This document shows positions 15,523-23,986 of a DNA stretch of 37,282 nt, piece after piece; within the stretch, counting starts at the first letter, position 1; every line of letters begins with the position of its first letter. The notes under the pieces are model-generated. The model was not told where the DNA came from. It saw only the letters and a program-made list of their open reading frames with translations, and made no database searches. Origin of the DNA: Actinokineospora bangkokensis (lineage in GTDB: Bacteria > Actinomycetota > Actinomycetes > Mycobacteriales > Pseudonocardiaceae); NCBI RefSeq assembly GCF_001940455.1, contig NZ_MKQR01000005.1, positions 94,933-132,214 of the forward strand, in the 5' to 3' direction. A program made the position numbers and the translations under genes.

Positions 15523-16365
15523 TCAGGGGCGGGTGAGCGGCTCGTAGGCGTCCGGGCGCCGGTCCCGGTAGAACTGCCACAGGTCGCGCACCTCGTCGAG
15601 CAGGCCCATGTCCAGGTCGCGCACCACCACCTCGTCCCCGGTGTCGGAGGCGGCCTCGCCCACCAGCTGCCCGCGCGGGTCGGCGAAGTAGGTCTGGCCG
15701 TAGAAGTCGTTCTCGCCCAGCGGCTCCACGCCCACCCGGTTGATCGCGCCGACGAAGTACTCGTTGGCCACCGCGGCGGCGGGCTGCTCCAGCCGCCACA
15801 GGTACTGCGACAGGCCGCGGCTGGTGGCCGACGGGTTGAACACGATCTTGGCCCCGGCCAGGCCCAGCGCCCGCCAGCCCTCGGGGAAGTGCCGGTCGTA
15901 GCAGATGTAGACGCCGATGCGGCCCACCGCGGTGTCGAACACGGGGTAGCCGGTGTTGCCGGGGCGGAAGTAGAACTTCTCCCAGAACCCCTTCACCTGC
16001 GGGATGTGGGTCTTGCGGTACTTGCCCAGGTACGTGCCGTCGGCGTCGATCACCGCGGCGGTGTTGTAGTAGACGCCCGCCTGCTCCTGCTCGTACATCG
16101 GGGCGACGATGACGATGCCGTGCCGCTCGGCCACCTCGCAGAGCAGCTTCGTCGTCGGCCCGTCGGGGATGGCCTCGGTGTAGGAGTAGTAGTCCGCGTC
16201 CTGCACCTGGCAGAAGTACGGCCCGTAGAACAGCTCCTGCAAGCACACCACCTGCGCGCCCTGGGAGGCGGCGGTGGCGATGTGCGCCACGGCGGCGGCG
16301 ATCATCGACTCCTTGTCACCGGTCCACTTCTGCTGGACGAGTGCGGCCCGGACGGTGTCAGCCAC
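15523..16365 (-). CDS. Beta-ureidopropionase (nitrilase superfamily)
   Basis: Hydrolyses N-carbamoyl-beta-alanine to beta-alanine, CO2 and ammonia. The 280-residue nitrilase-fold protein has the full catalytic set: Glu in 'CLQELFYGPYF', Lys in 'GKYRKTHIP' and Cys in 'VYICYDRHFPEGW', at about residues 44, 118 and 155. The wording of these motifs fits the carbamoyl-beta-alanine and plant-type N-carbamoylputrescine amidohydrolase group; the operon favours the former. Start: GTG 16365 is preferred because AAGGAG lies 6 nt upstream, whereas the ATG at 16371 abuts that site. Either start overlaps the end of the transporter gene. Dihydropyrimidinase follows 11 bp downstream, so the order on the messenger is uptake, step two, step one. 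Confidence 0.88.
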   Translation of the reverse strand: MADTVRAALVQQKWTGDKESMIAAAVAHIATAASQGAQVVCLQELFYGPYFCQVQDADYYSYTEAIPDGPTTKLLCEVAERHGIVIVAPMYEQEQAGVYYNTAAVIDADGTYLGKYRKTHIPQVKGFWEKFYFRPGNTGYPVFDTAVGRIGVYICYDRHFPEGWRALGLAGAKIVFNPSATSRGLSQYLWRLEQPAAAVANEYFVGAINRVGVEPLGENDFYGQTYFADPRGQLVGEAASDTGDEVVVRDLDMGLLDEVRDLWQFYRDRRPDAYEPLTRP

Positions 16366-17920
16366 GGGCATCTCCTTCCACCTGGGGGAGCGCGGCGTCG
16401 TGCGCCCGCTCCCGCTCGGACATCGACAGGACGGTGTGCAGCACCAGGGCGACGGCGAACCCGACCGCCCAGTTGTAGTCGTAGAGGGGCTTCAGCGGCG
16501 GGATCAGCCCGTCCGCGGGGAACGGGCCGCCGTAGGCCCCGCCCACGGCGAGCACGGCGCCGACCACCGTGGACACCAGGGCCTTGACGTTCCAGCCGCC
16601 GGTGAACCAGTAGCGGCCGCCGCCGTCGGCGTAGAGGTCGGCCACGTCGAGCTTGGTGCGCAGGGTGAACCAGTACCCGGCGACCAGCACGCCCGCGACC
16701 GCGGCCAGCACGCCGCCGTAGAAGCCCAGCCACGCGAAGATGTAGATGCTCGGGTCGGAGATCAGCCGCCAGGGCATGATGACCACGCCGATGACGCCGG
16801 TGATGAGCCCGCCCACGGCGAAGGTGATGCGCTTGGGGAAGGCGTTGGAGAAGTCGTAGGACGGGCTGACGACGTTCGCGGCCAGGTTGCACGACACCGT
16901 CGCCAGCACCAGCGCGACCAGCGCCAGCACCACCAGCACCGGGCTGTCGAAGCGGGCCGCGAGCTGCGCGGGGTCCCACAGGTCCTCGCCGTCGCCGTAG
17001 AGCAGCTGCCCGCCCGAGGTGGTGAGGATCGCGACGACGGCGATGAACGTCATCGTCGTGGGCAGCCCGAGGATCTGCCCGCGCACCTGCTTGGCCTGGC
17101 TGCCGCCGAAGCGGGTGAAGTCCGGCATGTTGAGCGACAGGGTGGCCCAGAACGCGATCATCGCCATCAGCGAGGGCGCGAACACCGTCCAGAACTCCGA
17201 GCCCCAGCCCAGCTTCGACGGCGCGGCCAGGATCGGCCCCAGCCCACCAGCCTTGACCAGCACGTAGCCCATGAGCACCAGGAAGCCGACCGACACCAGC
17301 GGCGCCGTCCAGTTCTCGAACCGGCGGATGGCCTCCATGCCGCGCCAGATCAGCACCATCTGCACGACCCAGAACAGCAGGAAGCACAGCCACAGCGTCC
17401 ACGGGTGGCCCGCGACCTCACCGGCGCCCACCCACGCGCTGCCCACCAGCTTGCCGACGATGACGTTGAGCGCCTGCCCGCCCACCCAGGTCTGGATGCC
17501 GAACCAGCCGCAGGCGATGAGCCCGCGCAGGATCGCGGCGAAGTTCGCCCCGCGCACCCCGTAGAAGGCGCGGGCGAACACCGGGAACGGGATGCCGTAC
17601 TTGGTGCCCGCGTGGCTGTTGAGCAGCATCGGCACCAGCACGACGATGTTGCCGATCATGATGGTCATCAGCGCCTGCACCCAGTTCATCCCGAGCGCGA
17701 TCAGCGACGCGGCCAGGGTGTAGCTGGGGATGTTGTGCGCCATCCCCATCCACAGGGCGAAGTAGTTGTAGGTCGTCCACGTCCGCTTCTCGACCGGGAC
17801 CGGGGCCAGTTCGTCGTTGGTGAAGCGGCTGCCCGCGATGGCCGCGCGGTCGGTGAGGTCGACCCGGCCGTCGGGGTGGGTGGTCTGCCGGGATAACGGG
17901 GTCTGCTCTGCGGTCGCCAT
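16358..17920 (-). CDS. NCS1-family nucleobase/hydantoin:cation symporter
   Basis: A 520-residue membrane transporter with about 12 hydrophobic helices. NCS1 features include 'TWTTYNYFALWMGMAHNI' near the first helix, 'GWFGIQTWVGGQAL' (the tryptophan and glutamine positions that line the substrate site in Mhp1), and 'LSLNMPDFTRF' (the conserved Asn region). Related proteins import uracil, allantoin or hydantoins with sodium or protons. It opens the catabolic operon and overlaps the ureidopropionase gene. ATG 17920 is preceded by CGGAGCG about 8 nt upstream. The 252-bp region before it carries several GGTGT/ACACC repeats that may be operators. The substrate is likely uracil, dihydrouracil or a hydantoin, judged from neighbours. 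Confidence 0.88.
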   Translation of the reverse strand: MATAEQTPLSRQTTHPDGRVDLTDRAAIAGSRFTNDELAPVPVEKRTWTTYNYFALWMGMAHNIPSYTLAASLIALGMNWVQALMTIMIGNIVVLVPMLLNSHAGTKYGIPFPVFARAFYGVRGANFAAILRGLIACGWFGIQTWVGGQALNVIVGKLVGSAWVGAGEVAGHPWTLWLCFLLFWVVQMVLIWRGMEAIRRFENWTAPLVSVGFLVLMGYVLVKAGGLGPILAAPSKLGWGSEFWTVFAPSLMAMIAFWATLSLNMPDFTRFGGSQAKQVRGQILGLPTTMTFIAVVAILTTSGGQLLYGDGEDLWDPAQLAARFDSPVLVVLALVALVLATVSCNLAANVVSPSYDFSNAFPKRITFAVGGLITGVIGVVIMPWRLISDPSIYIFAWLGFYGGVLAAVAGVLVAGYWFTLRTKLDVADLYADGGGRYWFTGGWNVKALVSTVVGAVLAVGGAYGGPFPADGLIPPLKPLYDYNWAVGFAVALVLHTVLSMSERERAHDAALPQVEGDARG

Positions 17921-18021
17921 GGTGTGCGCTCCGATGATCCGGGATCAGAGTTCCATCCCGGCATCCAACGGGGGAGCGCGCCACCGGGGGCAGTGTCACT
18001 TTGTGCGCGCTTCGGCGACAA

Positions 18022-18102
18022 CCAGCACACCCTGACGATTGCGCTCGTGCGGTGCGGTGTGCTGGGGCGGCGGTGTTACACCATCGACATCCCGGTGTCA
18101 CC
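18022..18102. promoter_or_regulatory. Inverted-repeat cluster upstream of the NCS1-hydantoinase operon
   Basis: CCAGCACACC (18022-18031) and GGTGTGCTGG (18056-18065) are perfect 10-bp inverted arms 24 bp apart. Close by are two short palindromes with the same half-site: GGTGTTACACC (18072-18082) and GGTGTCACC (18094-18102). All lie 100-180 bp before the transporter start and behind the pucR stop. This looks like a multi-site operator, although the first pair could also form a hairpin ending pucR transcription. Confidence 0.45.
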
Positions 18103-18172
18103 GTACCGCAGGCACCAATGCGTTGCGGCTACCCGGGTGCATGCTCCGAGTGGTCGCTTCACCCCGATCGGG

Positions 18173-19771
18173 TTAGTGCCAGTCCGACTGTTCGCGGATC
18201 TCCCACGCGAGCAGTGCCACGTGGAGTGACTGCACCGACTCCGCGTCCTCCAGCGACACGCCGAGCACCTGCTCGATGCGCGCCAGCTGCTGGTAGTAGG
18301 CCGTCCTGGACATGTGCGCCGCCGCGGCCGCCGCCGACTTGTTCCCACCGTGCGCGCAGTAGTGCCGGAGGGTTTCCAACAACCGGCTGCCGTGGGCGGC
18401 GTCGCGCTCCACCAGGGCGCCCAGCTCGCGGTCGGCGAACGCGGCCACCCGGTCGTCGTCGGCCAACAGGTGCAGCAGCCCGCGCAACCGCACGTCGGAC
18501 AGGCGGTGGAACGGCTTCGGCGCGGCCGAGCGCAGCGCCGCCTGCGCCACGTGCGCGGCCTCCACCAGCGAGCGCCGCGCACCCGCCACCCCCCGGGCCG
18601 TGGTCCCCGCCGCGAGCACGACGGGGTGCGGGAACTCCTGGGACAACCGGCGCAGCACGCTGTCGGAGTCGGCCGCCGGGGTCAGCGAGAGCAGCGCCCG
18701 GACGCTGGTGTCGTCGACGATGCCCACCAGCGCCGACACCCTGGCCCGGCGCACGGCCAGCGCGGTCGCCTCGGCCAGGTCGCGCAGCAGCTCCGCGGTG
18801 GCCATCGCCGGGGCCGTGCCCATCGACGACGGGCGCACGCACACCCCCACCAGCAACCGGTCCTGCAACGGCACGCCCAGCGCCGCGGAGCGGGCCACCA
18901 GGTCCGGCGGGGCGGCCGTGGCCAGCAGCTCGGTGAGCAGCGTCCGGTGCGCGTGCCGCTCCAACCCCTCGCGCTCGCGGGCGGCCAGCCGGTGCAGCGC
19001 CAGCGCCGAGGCGGCCCGCTCCGCGATCACCACGTGCCGGTGCGCGGGTTCACCGGGGCACAGCAGCACCAGCCGCCCCCAGTCGTTGCCGCGCGCGCCC
19101 ACCACGGTGACCAGCCAGCCCGCGTCGGCGTGGTAGCCGGTGCGCTCCGACAGCGCCACCGCCTTCGACCGCCGCGACCAGTCGGCCAGCAGCTCAGCGG
19201 CCTGCCCGCCCGCGGTGTCGTAGGCGAGCACGTCGTGGCCCAGGGTCTCCAGCACCACCGGCATCCCCGCCGAGCGCACCACCTCGCGCAGCACCTCGGC
19301 GGGCTCGGCGCCGGAGACCGTCAGCGCGGTGAACGCCTCGTGCACCTCCTCGGCCGCGCGCAGCTCCGCCAGCTGCGCGTCCACGATCAGCCCCACCACC
19401 GCCTCGGTGACCGCGACGAACCGGGTCTCCCTGGCCAGCGACACCAGCGGCAGGCCGCGCCGCTCGGCCGCGGCCGCCAGCGCGGCGGGCAGCGCCCGGT
19501 CCCAGTGCCGGACCAGCTCCACCACCAGCCCGGAGGCGCCGACGTCGGCCAGCTCGTCGACGTAGCGGGTGAGCGCCACCGGGTCGTCGGGCAGCGCGAT
19601 GCCGGTGGTGAGCACCAGCTCGCCGCCGTGCAGCAGGGTGGCGATGTCCGCGATCTCCGCGGCGTGCACCCAGCGCACCCGCCCTGGCAGGCCTGCGGCG
19701 CCCGCCACCACCGCGGGCGCGCCCCGGCGCACCGCGGGCAGGGCCAGGACCTGCGAGACCGTCGGGTACAC
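18173..19771 (-). CDS. PucR-family transcriptional regulator
   Basis: A 532-residue regulator. It opens with the PucR N-terminal domain (about residues 4-120, 'PTVSQVLALPAV' to 'VVELVRHW'), has a middle region (about 290-430), and ends with the PucR-type helix-turn-helix near 470-525 containing 'GGNKSAAAAAAHMSRTAYYQQL'. PucR proteins commonly activate purine, pyrimidine or related nitrogen catabolic genes. Start is GTG 19771 with GAGAGGAG 6 nt upstream; the longer frame crosses the divergent promoter and was rejected. It lies between the transporter-hydantoinase operon and the divergent aminotransferase operon, well placed to control both. The effector may be a pathway intermediate (inference). 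Confidence 0.88.
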   Translation of the reverse strand: MYPTVSQVLALPAVRRGAPAVVAGAAGLPGRVRWVHAAEIADIATLLHGGELVLTTGIALPDDPVALTRYVDELADVGASGLVVELVRHWDRALPAALAAAAERRGLPLVSLARETRFVAVTEAVVGLIVDAQLAELRAAEEVHEAFTALTVSGAEPAEVLREVVRSAGMPVVLETLGHDVLAYDTAGGQAAELLADWSRRSKAVALSERTGYHADAGWLVTVVGARGNDWGRLVLLCPGEPAHRHVVIAERAASALALHRLAAREREGLERHAHRTLLTELLATAAPPDLVARSAALGVPLQDRLLVGVCVRPSSMGTAPAMATAELLRDLAEATALAVRRARVSALVGIVDDTSVRALLSLTPAADSDSVLRRLSQEFPHPVVLAAGTTARGVAGARRSLVEAAHVAQAALRSAAPKPFHRLSDVRLRGLLHLLADDDRVAAFADRELGALVERDAAHGSRLLETLRHYCAHGGNKSAAAAAAHMSRTAYYQQLARIEQVLGVSLEDAESVQSLHVALLAWEIREQSDWH

Positions 19772-19819
19772 CGGCGCTCCTCTCCGCGCGCGCCGAGCAG
19801 GACCGCGGTCCCGCGCGCG

Positions 19820-19864
19820 GGACACACTGTAAGCCCGCGCGGCCCCGGACGGCACAGTTTGTCC
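19820..19864. promoter_or_regulatory. Candidate operator between pucR and the aminotransferase gene
   Basis: GGACACACTGT (19820-19830) and ACAGTTTGTCC (19854-19864) are inverted arms matching at 10 of 11 positions, 23 bp apart. They lie in the 130-bp divergent region, about 38 bp before the aminotransferase ATG and 49 bp before the pucR start. Candidate site for PucR. Confidence 0.45.
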
Positions 19865-19901
19865 ATGGTGCCGCGCGGGCGCGGCGGTCACACTCGCGAC
19901 C

Positions 19902-21209
19902 ATGGCCGACACCGAGCAGGTCCCGCTGATCGACCGCCACCGGGCCGTCATGCCGAACTGGCTGGCCCTCTACTACGCCGACCCGATCGAGGTCGCCAGC
20001 GCCTCCGGCAGGCACGTCACCGACGCGGGCGGCACCACCTACCTGGACTTCTTCGCGGGCATCCTCACCAACGCCATCGGCTACGACGTGGCCGAGATCA
20101 GCGACGCCATCCGGCGCCAGCTCGACACCGGCGTGCTGCACACCTCCACCCTCTACCTCATCCGGCAGCAGGTGGAGCTGGCCGAGCGGATCGCCGAGCT
20201 CTCCGGCATCCCCGACGCCAAGGTGTTCTTCACCAACTCCGGCACCGAGGCCAACGAGACCGCCCTGATGCTGGCCACCCAGCACCGGCGCAGCAACCAG
20301 GTCCTGGCCCTGCGCAACTCCTACCACGGCCGCGCCTTCGGCACGGTCGGCATCACCGGCAACCGCGGCTGGTCCACCAGCTCGCTGTCCCCGGTGAAGG
20401 TCAGCTACGTGCACGGCGGGTACCGCTACCGCAGCCCCTTCGGCCACCTGCCCGACGACGAGTACATCGCCGCCTGCGTGGCGGACCTGCGCGACATCCT
20501 GGAGACGACGACCTCCGGCGACGTCGCGTGCATGATCGTCGAGCCGATCCAGGGCGTCGGCGGGTTCAGCTCCGCCCCTGACGGGCTGTTCCGGGAGTTC
20601 AAGCGGGTCCTCGACGAGACCGGCATCCTGCTGGTGTCCGACGAGGTGCAGACCGGGTGGGGCCGCACCGGCGAGCACTTCTGGGGCATCTCCGCGCACG
20701 GGGTCACCCCGGACGCGATGACCTTCGCCAAGGGCCTGGGCAACGGCCTGGCCATCGGCGGGCTGGTGGCCAGGGGCGAGGTGATGGACAGCTTCACCGC
20801 CAACTCCATCTCCACCTTCGGCGGCAACCCGGTGGCCACGGCGGGGGCGAGCGCGGTGCTGGACTACCTGCTCGACAACGACCTGCAGGGCAACGCCGCC
20901 AAGCTGGGCGACCGGCTCCTGGACGGGCTGCGCGGCATCGCGGAGGACAACCCCGTGGTCGGGGACGTGCGCGGCAAGGGGTTGATGATCGGCGTCGAGC
21001 TGGTCGAGCCGGGCAGCACGACGCCGAGCCCCGCCGCCGCGCTGACGGTGCTGGAGGAGACGCGCAAGCACGGGCTGCTGGTGGGCAAGGGCGGGCTGCA
21101 CAACAACGTCATCCGCCTCGCGCCCCCGATGACGGTGACCGAGGACGAGGTGGACCAGGCGCTCGACGCCCTGCACCGGGCCATCGCGACGGCGGGGGAG
21201 GCCCGGTGA
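19902..21209 (+). CDS. Class III aminotransferase, probably beta-alanine (or 3-aminoisobutyrate) aminotransferase
   Basis: A 435-residue PLP aminotransferase. Motifs are 'FFTNSGTEANETALML', 'NSYHGRAFGTVGITG', 'IVEPIQGVGGF', 'LVSDEVQTGWGRTG', and the PLP lysine in 'TFAKGLGNGL' (Lys277). The wording resembles the AGXT2/beta-alanine group more than GABA or ornithine enzymes. It is coupled (GTGA) to a CoA-acylating semialdehyde dehydrogenase, and across pucR lie the genes that make beta-alanine from dihydrouracil. Its likely reaction is therefore beta-alanine to malonate semialdehyde, or the thymine-derived 3-aminoisobutyrate to methylmalonate semialdehyde. No ribosome binding site is visible; CACACT lies 7 nt before ATG 19902, a possible leaderless promoter. 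Confidence 0.82.
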   Translation: MADTEQVPLIDRHRAVMPNWLALYYADPIEVASASGRHVTDAGGTTYLDFFAGILTNAIGYDVAEISDAIRRQLDTGVLHTSTLYLIRQQVELAERIAELSGIPDAKVFFTNSGTEANETALMLATQHRRSNQVLALRNSYHGRAFGTVGITGNRGWSTSSLSPVKVSYVHGGYRYRSPFGHLPDDEYIAACVADLRDILETTTSGDVACMIVEPIQGVGGFSSAPDGLFREFKRVLDETGILLVSDEVQTGWGRTGEHFWGISAHGVTPDAMTFAKGLGNGLAIGGLVARGEVMDSFTANSISTFGGNPVATAGASAVLDYLLDNDLQGNAAKLGDRLLDGLRGIAEDNPVVGDVRGKGLMIGVELVEPGSTTPSPAAALTVLEETRKHGLLVGKGGLHNNVIRLAPPMTVTEDEVDQALDALHRAIATAGEAR

Positions 21210-22684
21210 AGGCGATCACGCACTGGATCGGCGGCAAGCCGTGGTCGGGCACCGCCGCCCGCACCGGCGACGTGCACGACCCGGCCACCGGCGAGGTCAC
21301 CGGGCGGGTCGACTTCGCCGAGCGGTCCGAAGTGGACGAAGCGGTGGCGGCGGCGCGGGCGGCCTACCCGGAGTGGCGCGACGCCTCGCTGGCGCGCCGG
21401 TCGTCGGTGCTGTTCGCCTTCCGCGAGCTGCTCAGCGCCCGCAAGGACGACCTGGCGGAGGTCATCACCGCCGAGCACGGCAAGGTGCTCGACGACGCGG
21501 GCGGGGAGGTGCAGCGCGCCCTGGAGGCCGTCGAGTTCGCCTGCGGCGCGCCCGCGCTGCTCAAGGGCGGCTTCAGCGGCAGCGCCTCCAGCGGGGTGGA
21601 CGTGCACTCCGCGCCGCACCCGCTGGGCGTGGTCGGGGTCATCTCGCCGTTCAACTTCCCGGCGATGGTGCCGCTGTGGTTCATCCCGAACGCGCTGGCG
21701 TGCGGGAACGCGGTGGTGCTCAAGCCGTCGGAGAAGGACCCGTCGGCGGCGCAGTTCCTCGCGGAGCTGTTCGCGGAGGCGGGGCTTCCCGCGGGCGTGC
21801 TCACCGTGCTGCACGGGGACAAGGTCGCCGTGGACGGGCTGTTGGAGCACCCGGACGTCGCGGCCATCTCCTTCGTCGGCTCCACCCCCGTCGCCCGCTA
21901 CGTCTACGAGACCGGCACCCGGGCGGGCAAGCGCGTGCAGGCGCTCGGCGGGGCCAAGAACCACATGGTCGTGCTGCCCGACGCCGACCTGGACGTGGCC
22001 GCCGACGCGGCGGTCTCGGCGGGCTTCGGGTCGGCGGGGGAGCGGTGCATGGCGGTGTCCGCCGTGGTCGCGGTGGGCCCGGTCGGTGACGACCTGGTCG
22101 CGCGCATCGCGGAGCGGGTGGCCCGGCTGCGCGTCGGGGACGGCCGCCGGGGCTGCGACATGGGTCCGCTGGTGACCGCCGCGCACCGGGACAAGGTGCT
22201 GTCCTACGTGGAGGCCGACGAGGGCGCGGTGCTCGCCGTCGACGGCCGCGGGCACGCCGTGGACGGCGCCGAGGGCGGGTTCTGGCTCGGCCCGACGCTG
22301 TTCGACCACGTGCGCCCGGACATGCGGCTCTACCGCGACGAGATCTTCGGGCCGGTGCTGTCGGTGCTGCGCGTCGACACCTACGACGAGGCGGTCGCGC
22401 TGGTCAACGCCAACCCCTACGGCAACGGCGCGGCGCTGTTCACCGCGAGCGGTGCCGCGGCCCGGCGGTTCGAGGCGGACGTGGAGGTCGGCATGGTGGG
22501 CATCAACGTGCCCATCCCGGTGCCGGTGGGCTACTACTCGTTCGGCGGGTGGAAGGACTCGCTGTTCGGGGACACGCACGCCTACGGCCCCGACGGCCTG
22601 CACTTCTTCACCCGGCCCAAGGTGGTCACGACCCGCTGGCCCACGCGGTCCACCGTCGACCTGGGCTTCCCCCGCAACACCTGA
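21206..22684 (+). CDS. mmsA: CoA-acylating (methyl)malonate-semialdehyde dehydrogenase
   Basis: A 492-residue aldehyde dehydrogenase that turns malonate or methylmalonate semialdehyde into acetyl-CoA or propionyl-CoA with release of CO2 and NADH. Characteristic features are 'GVVGVISPFNFPAMVPLWF' (about 141-159), 'KPSEKDPS', 'FVGSTPVARYVY' and the catalytic cysteine in 'GSAGERCMAVS' (Cys281). As in CoA-acylating members, the usual general-base glutamate motif is replaced ('QALGGAKNHMVV'). Start GTG 21206 overlaps the aminotransferase stop. Together the two genes convert beta-alanine to acetyl-CoA, the last part of pyrimidine breakdown. It ends 27 bp before a strong hairpin. The same enzyme could also serve valine or inositol breakdown elsewhere. 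Confidence 0.88.
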   Translation: MKAITHWIGGKPWSGTAARTGDVHDPATGEVTGRVDFAERSEVDEAVAAARAAYPEWRDASLARRSSVLFAFRELLSARKDDLAEVITAEHGKVLDDAGGEVQRALEAVEFACGAPALLKGGFSGSASSGVDVHSAPHPLGVVGVISPFNFPAMVPLWFIPNALACGNAVVLKPSEKDPSAAQFLAELFAEAGLPAGVLTVLHGDKVAVDGLLEHPDVAAISFVGSTPVARYVYETGTRAGKRVQALGGAKNHMVVLPDADLDVAADAAVSAGFGSAGERCMAVSAVVAVGPVGDDLVARIAERVARLRVGDGRRGCDMGPLVTAAHRDKVLSYVEADEGAVLAVDGRGHAVDGAEGGFWLGPTLFDHVRPDMRLYRDEIFGPVLSVLRVDTYDEAVALVNANPYGNGAALFTASGAAARRFEADVEVGMVGINVPIPVPVGYYSFGGWKDSLFGDTHAYGPDGLHFFTRPKVVTTRWPTRSTVDLGFPRNT

Positions 22685-22710
22685 CCCACCCGCCGGGGGC
22701 GGACGTCGCT

Positions 22711-22746
22711 GTGCCCGAGCCCCCAGGGGTGGCGGGGCTCGGGCAC
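22711..22746. terminator. 13-bp stem terminator between convergent genes
   Basis: GTGCCCGAGCCCC (22711-22723) and GGGGCTCGGGCAC (22734-22746) make a perfect 13-bp stem with a 10-nt loop, located between the convergent dehydrogenase and protease genes. Confidence 0.7.
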
Positions 22747-22774
22747 GGTGACGAAGTCCGGGGTCGACCGGGGG

Positions 22775-23857
22775 TCAGCTGATCTTGGCGACCACCTCCT
22801 TCGCGGTGTCGATGGGGATCGAGAACCCGATGCCGACGCTGCCCGCGGCGCCGTCGGAGCCGGTGACCGGCGAGTAGATGGCGGAGTTGATGCCGATGAC
22901 CCGGCCCGCGGTGTCGAACAGCGGACCGCCGGAGTTGCCCTGGTTGATCGAGGCGTCGGTCTGCAACGCCTTGTAGGACACCCCGCCGCCCTGCCCGGAG
23001 AACCGGTCGCTCGACCGCTCCGAGCCGATCGTGACGTCGCGGTCGAGGGCGCTGATGATGCCGGTGGTGACGGTGCCCTGGAGCCCGCCCGGCGAGCCGA
23101 TGGCGATGACCTCGTCACCGACCCGGACCGAGGACGAGTCGCCCAGGGTGGCGGCGGTGAGCCCGCTGACGCCCTCGGCCTGGATGACCGCGAGGTCGGC
23201 GCCGGTGTCGGTGCCCACCACCGACGCCGGGGCGGTCTTGCCGTCGGAGAAGGTGACGGTGATGTCGCGAGCGCCCTCGACCACGTGGTTGTTGGTGAGG
23301 ATGCGCCCGTCGGCGGTGAGCACGACGCCCGAGCCGATGCCCTCGGCGTTGCCGGTGCGCACGGTGATCTGCACGACGCTCGGCATGACCTTGGTGACGA
23401 CGGCGGACACGTCCACCGCGGAGGTGTCGGCCACCGGCGCGGCGGTGGCTGACGTGGTGGTCGGGGCCGCGGTGGTGGTGCTGTCCGACCCGATCCAGGC
23501 GCCCACCCCACCGCCGACCAGCCCCGCGCCCAGCACCGAGGCCGCCACCACGGCGACCGCGCCCCGGCGGAACCGGTTCGGCTGCTTCGCGGGCTGCTGC
23601 TGGTAGAACGCGGGCATCGGCTGGCCGTAGCCGCCGGTGCGCGGGGCCTGGTGCGCGGCCCCGGCCATGGCGGGCTCGCGCACCTGTTCGCCCTCGCGCC
23701 CGGGGACCTGCGCCGCCGGGTAGCGGTACTGGCCGGGGTGCGCGGCCGGGGGGACCTGGCCAGGCCGACCCTGCCAGGGCTGGCGCGGTGCCTGCCAGGC
23801 GGTGTTCGGGTGTCCCTCGCCCTCGCGGGGCGGCTGCTGCGATCCGGGGTTCGTCAT
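22775..23857 (-). CDS. Membrane-anchored trypsin-like serine protease (HtrA/DegP type without PDZ)
   Basis: A 360-residue protein with a long Pro/Gln-rich cytoplasmic tail (1-95), one membrane helix (about 99-122), a Thr/Ala-rich linker, and an S1C protease domain (about 148-360). The catalytic triad is visible: His191 in 'LTNNHVVEG', Asp221 in 'GADLAVIQ' and Ser309 in 'NQGNSGGPLF'. Actinobacterial HtrA proteins usually carry a C-terminal PDZ domain; here the protein stops right after the protease fold, at 'AKEVVAKIS'. It should act outside the membrane, in quality control or processing of secreted proteins. Start ATG 23857 has only a distant GGGGAC upstream. The minus-strand frame continues far upstream through the S9 peptidase gene, and that extension was rejected. 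Confidence 0.88.
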   Translation of the reverse strand: MTNPGSQQPPREGEGHPNTAWQAPRQPWQGRPGQVPPAAHPGQYRYPAAQVPGREGEQVREPAMAGAAHQAPRTGGYGQPMPAFYQQQPAKQPNRFRRGAVAVVAASVLGAGLVGGGVGAWIGSDSTTTAAPTTTSATAAPVADTSAVDVSAVVTKVMPSVVQITVRTGNAEGIGSGVVLTADGRILTNNHVVEGARDITVTFSDGKTAPASVVGTDTGADLAVIQAEGVSGLTAATLGDSSSVRVGDEVIAIGSPGGLQGTVTTGIISALDRDVTIGSERSSDRFSGQGGGVSYKALQTDASINQGNSGGPLFDTAGRVIGINSAIYSPVTGSDGAAGSVGIGFSIPIDTAKEVVAKIS

Positions 23858-23974
23858 GGCATGAACAGTGGTCCCCGATCTTGAGAGCAAGCTGTGGACC
23901 AGCGAGGGATTCGCCAAGAGACGGGGATCACCCCGGCACCGCTCCCGGCGGCTGGGACCGGGTGCGCGGGGCAC

Positions 23975-23986
23975 TAGGTTGGGGGC
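23975..23986 (+). promoter_or_regulatory. Leaderless-type -10 element for the S9 peptidase
   Basis: TAGGTT (23975-23980), then GGGGGC, then GTG. There is no ribosome binding site. Same layout as before rocD and the ZapE gene. Confidence 0.5.
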
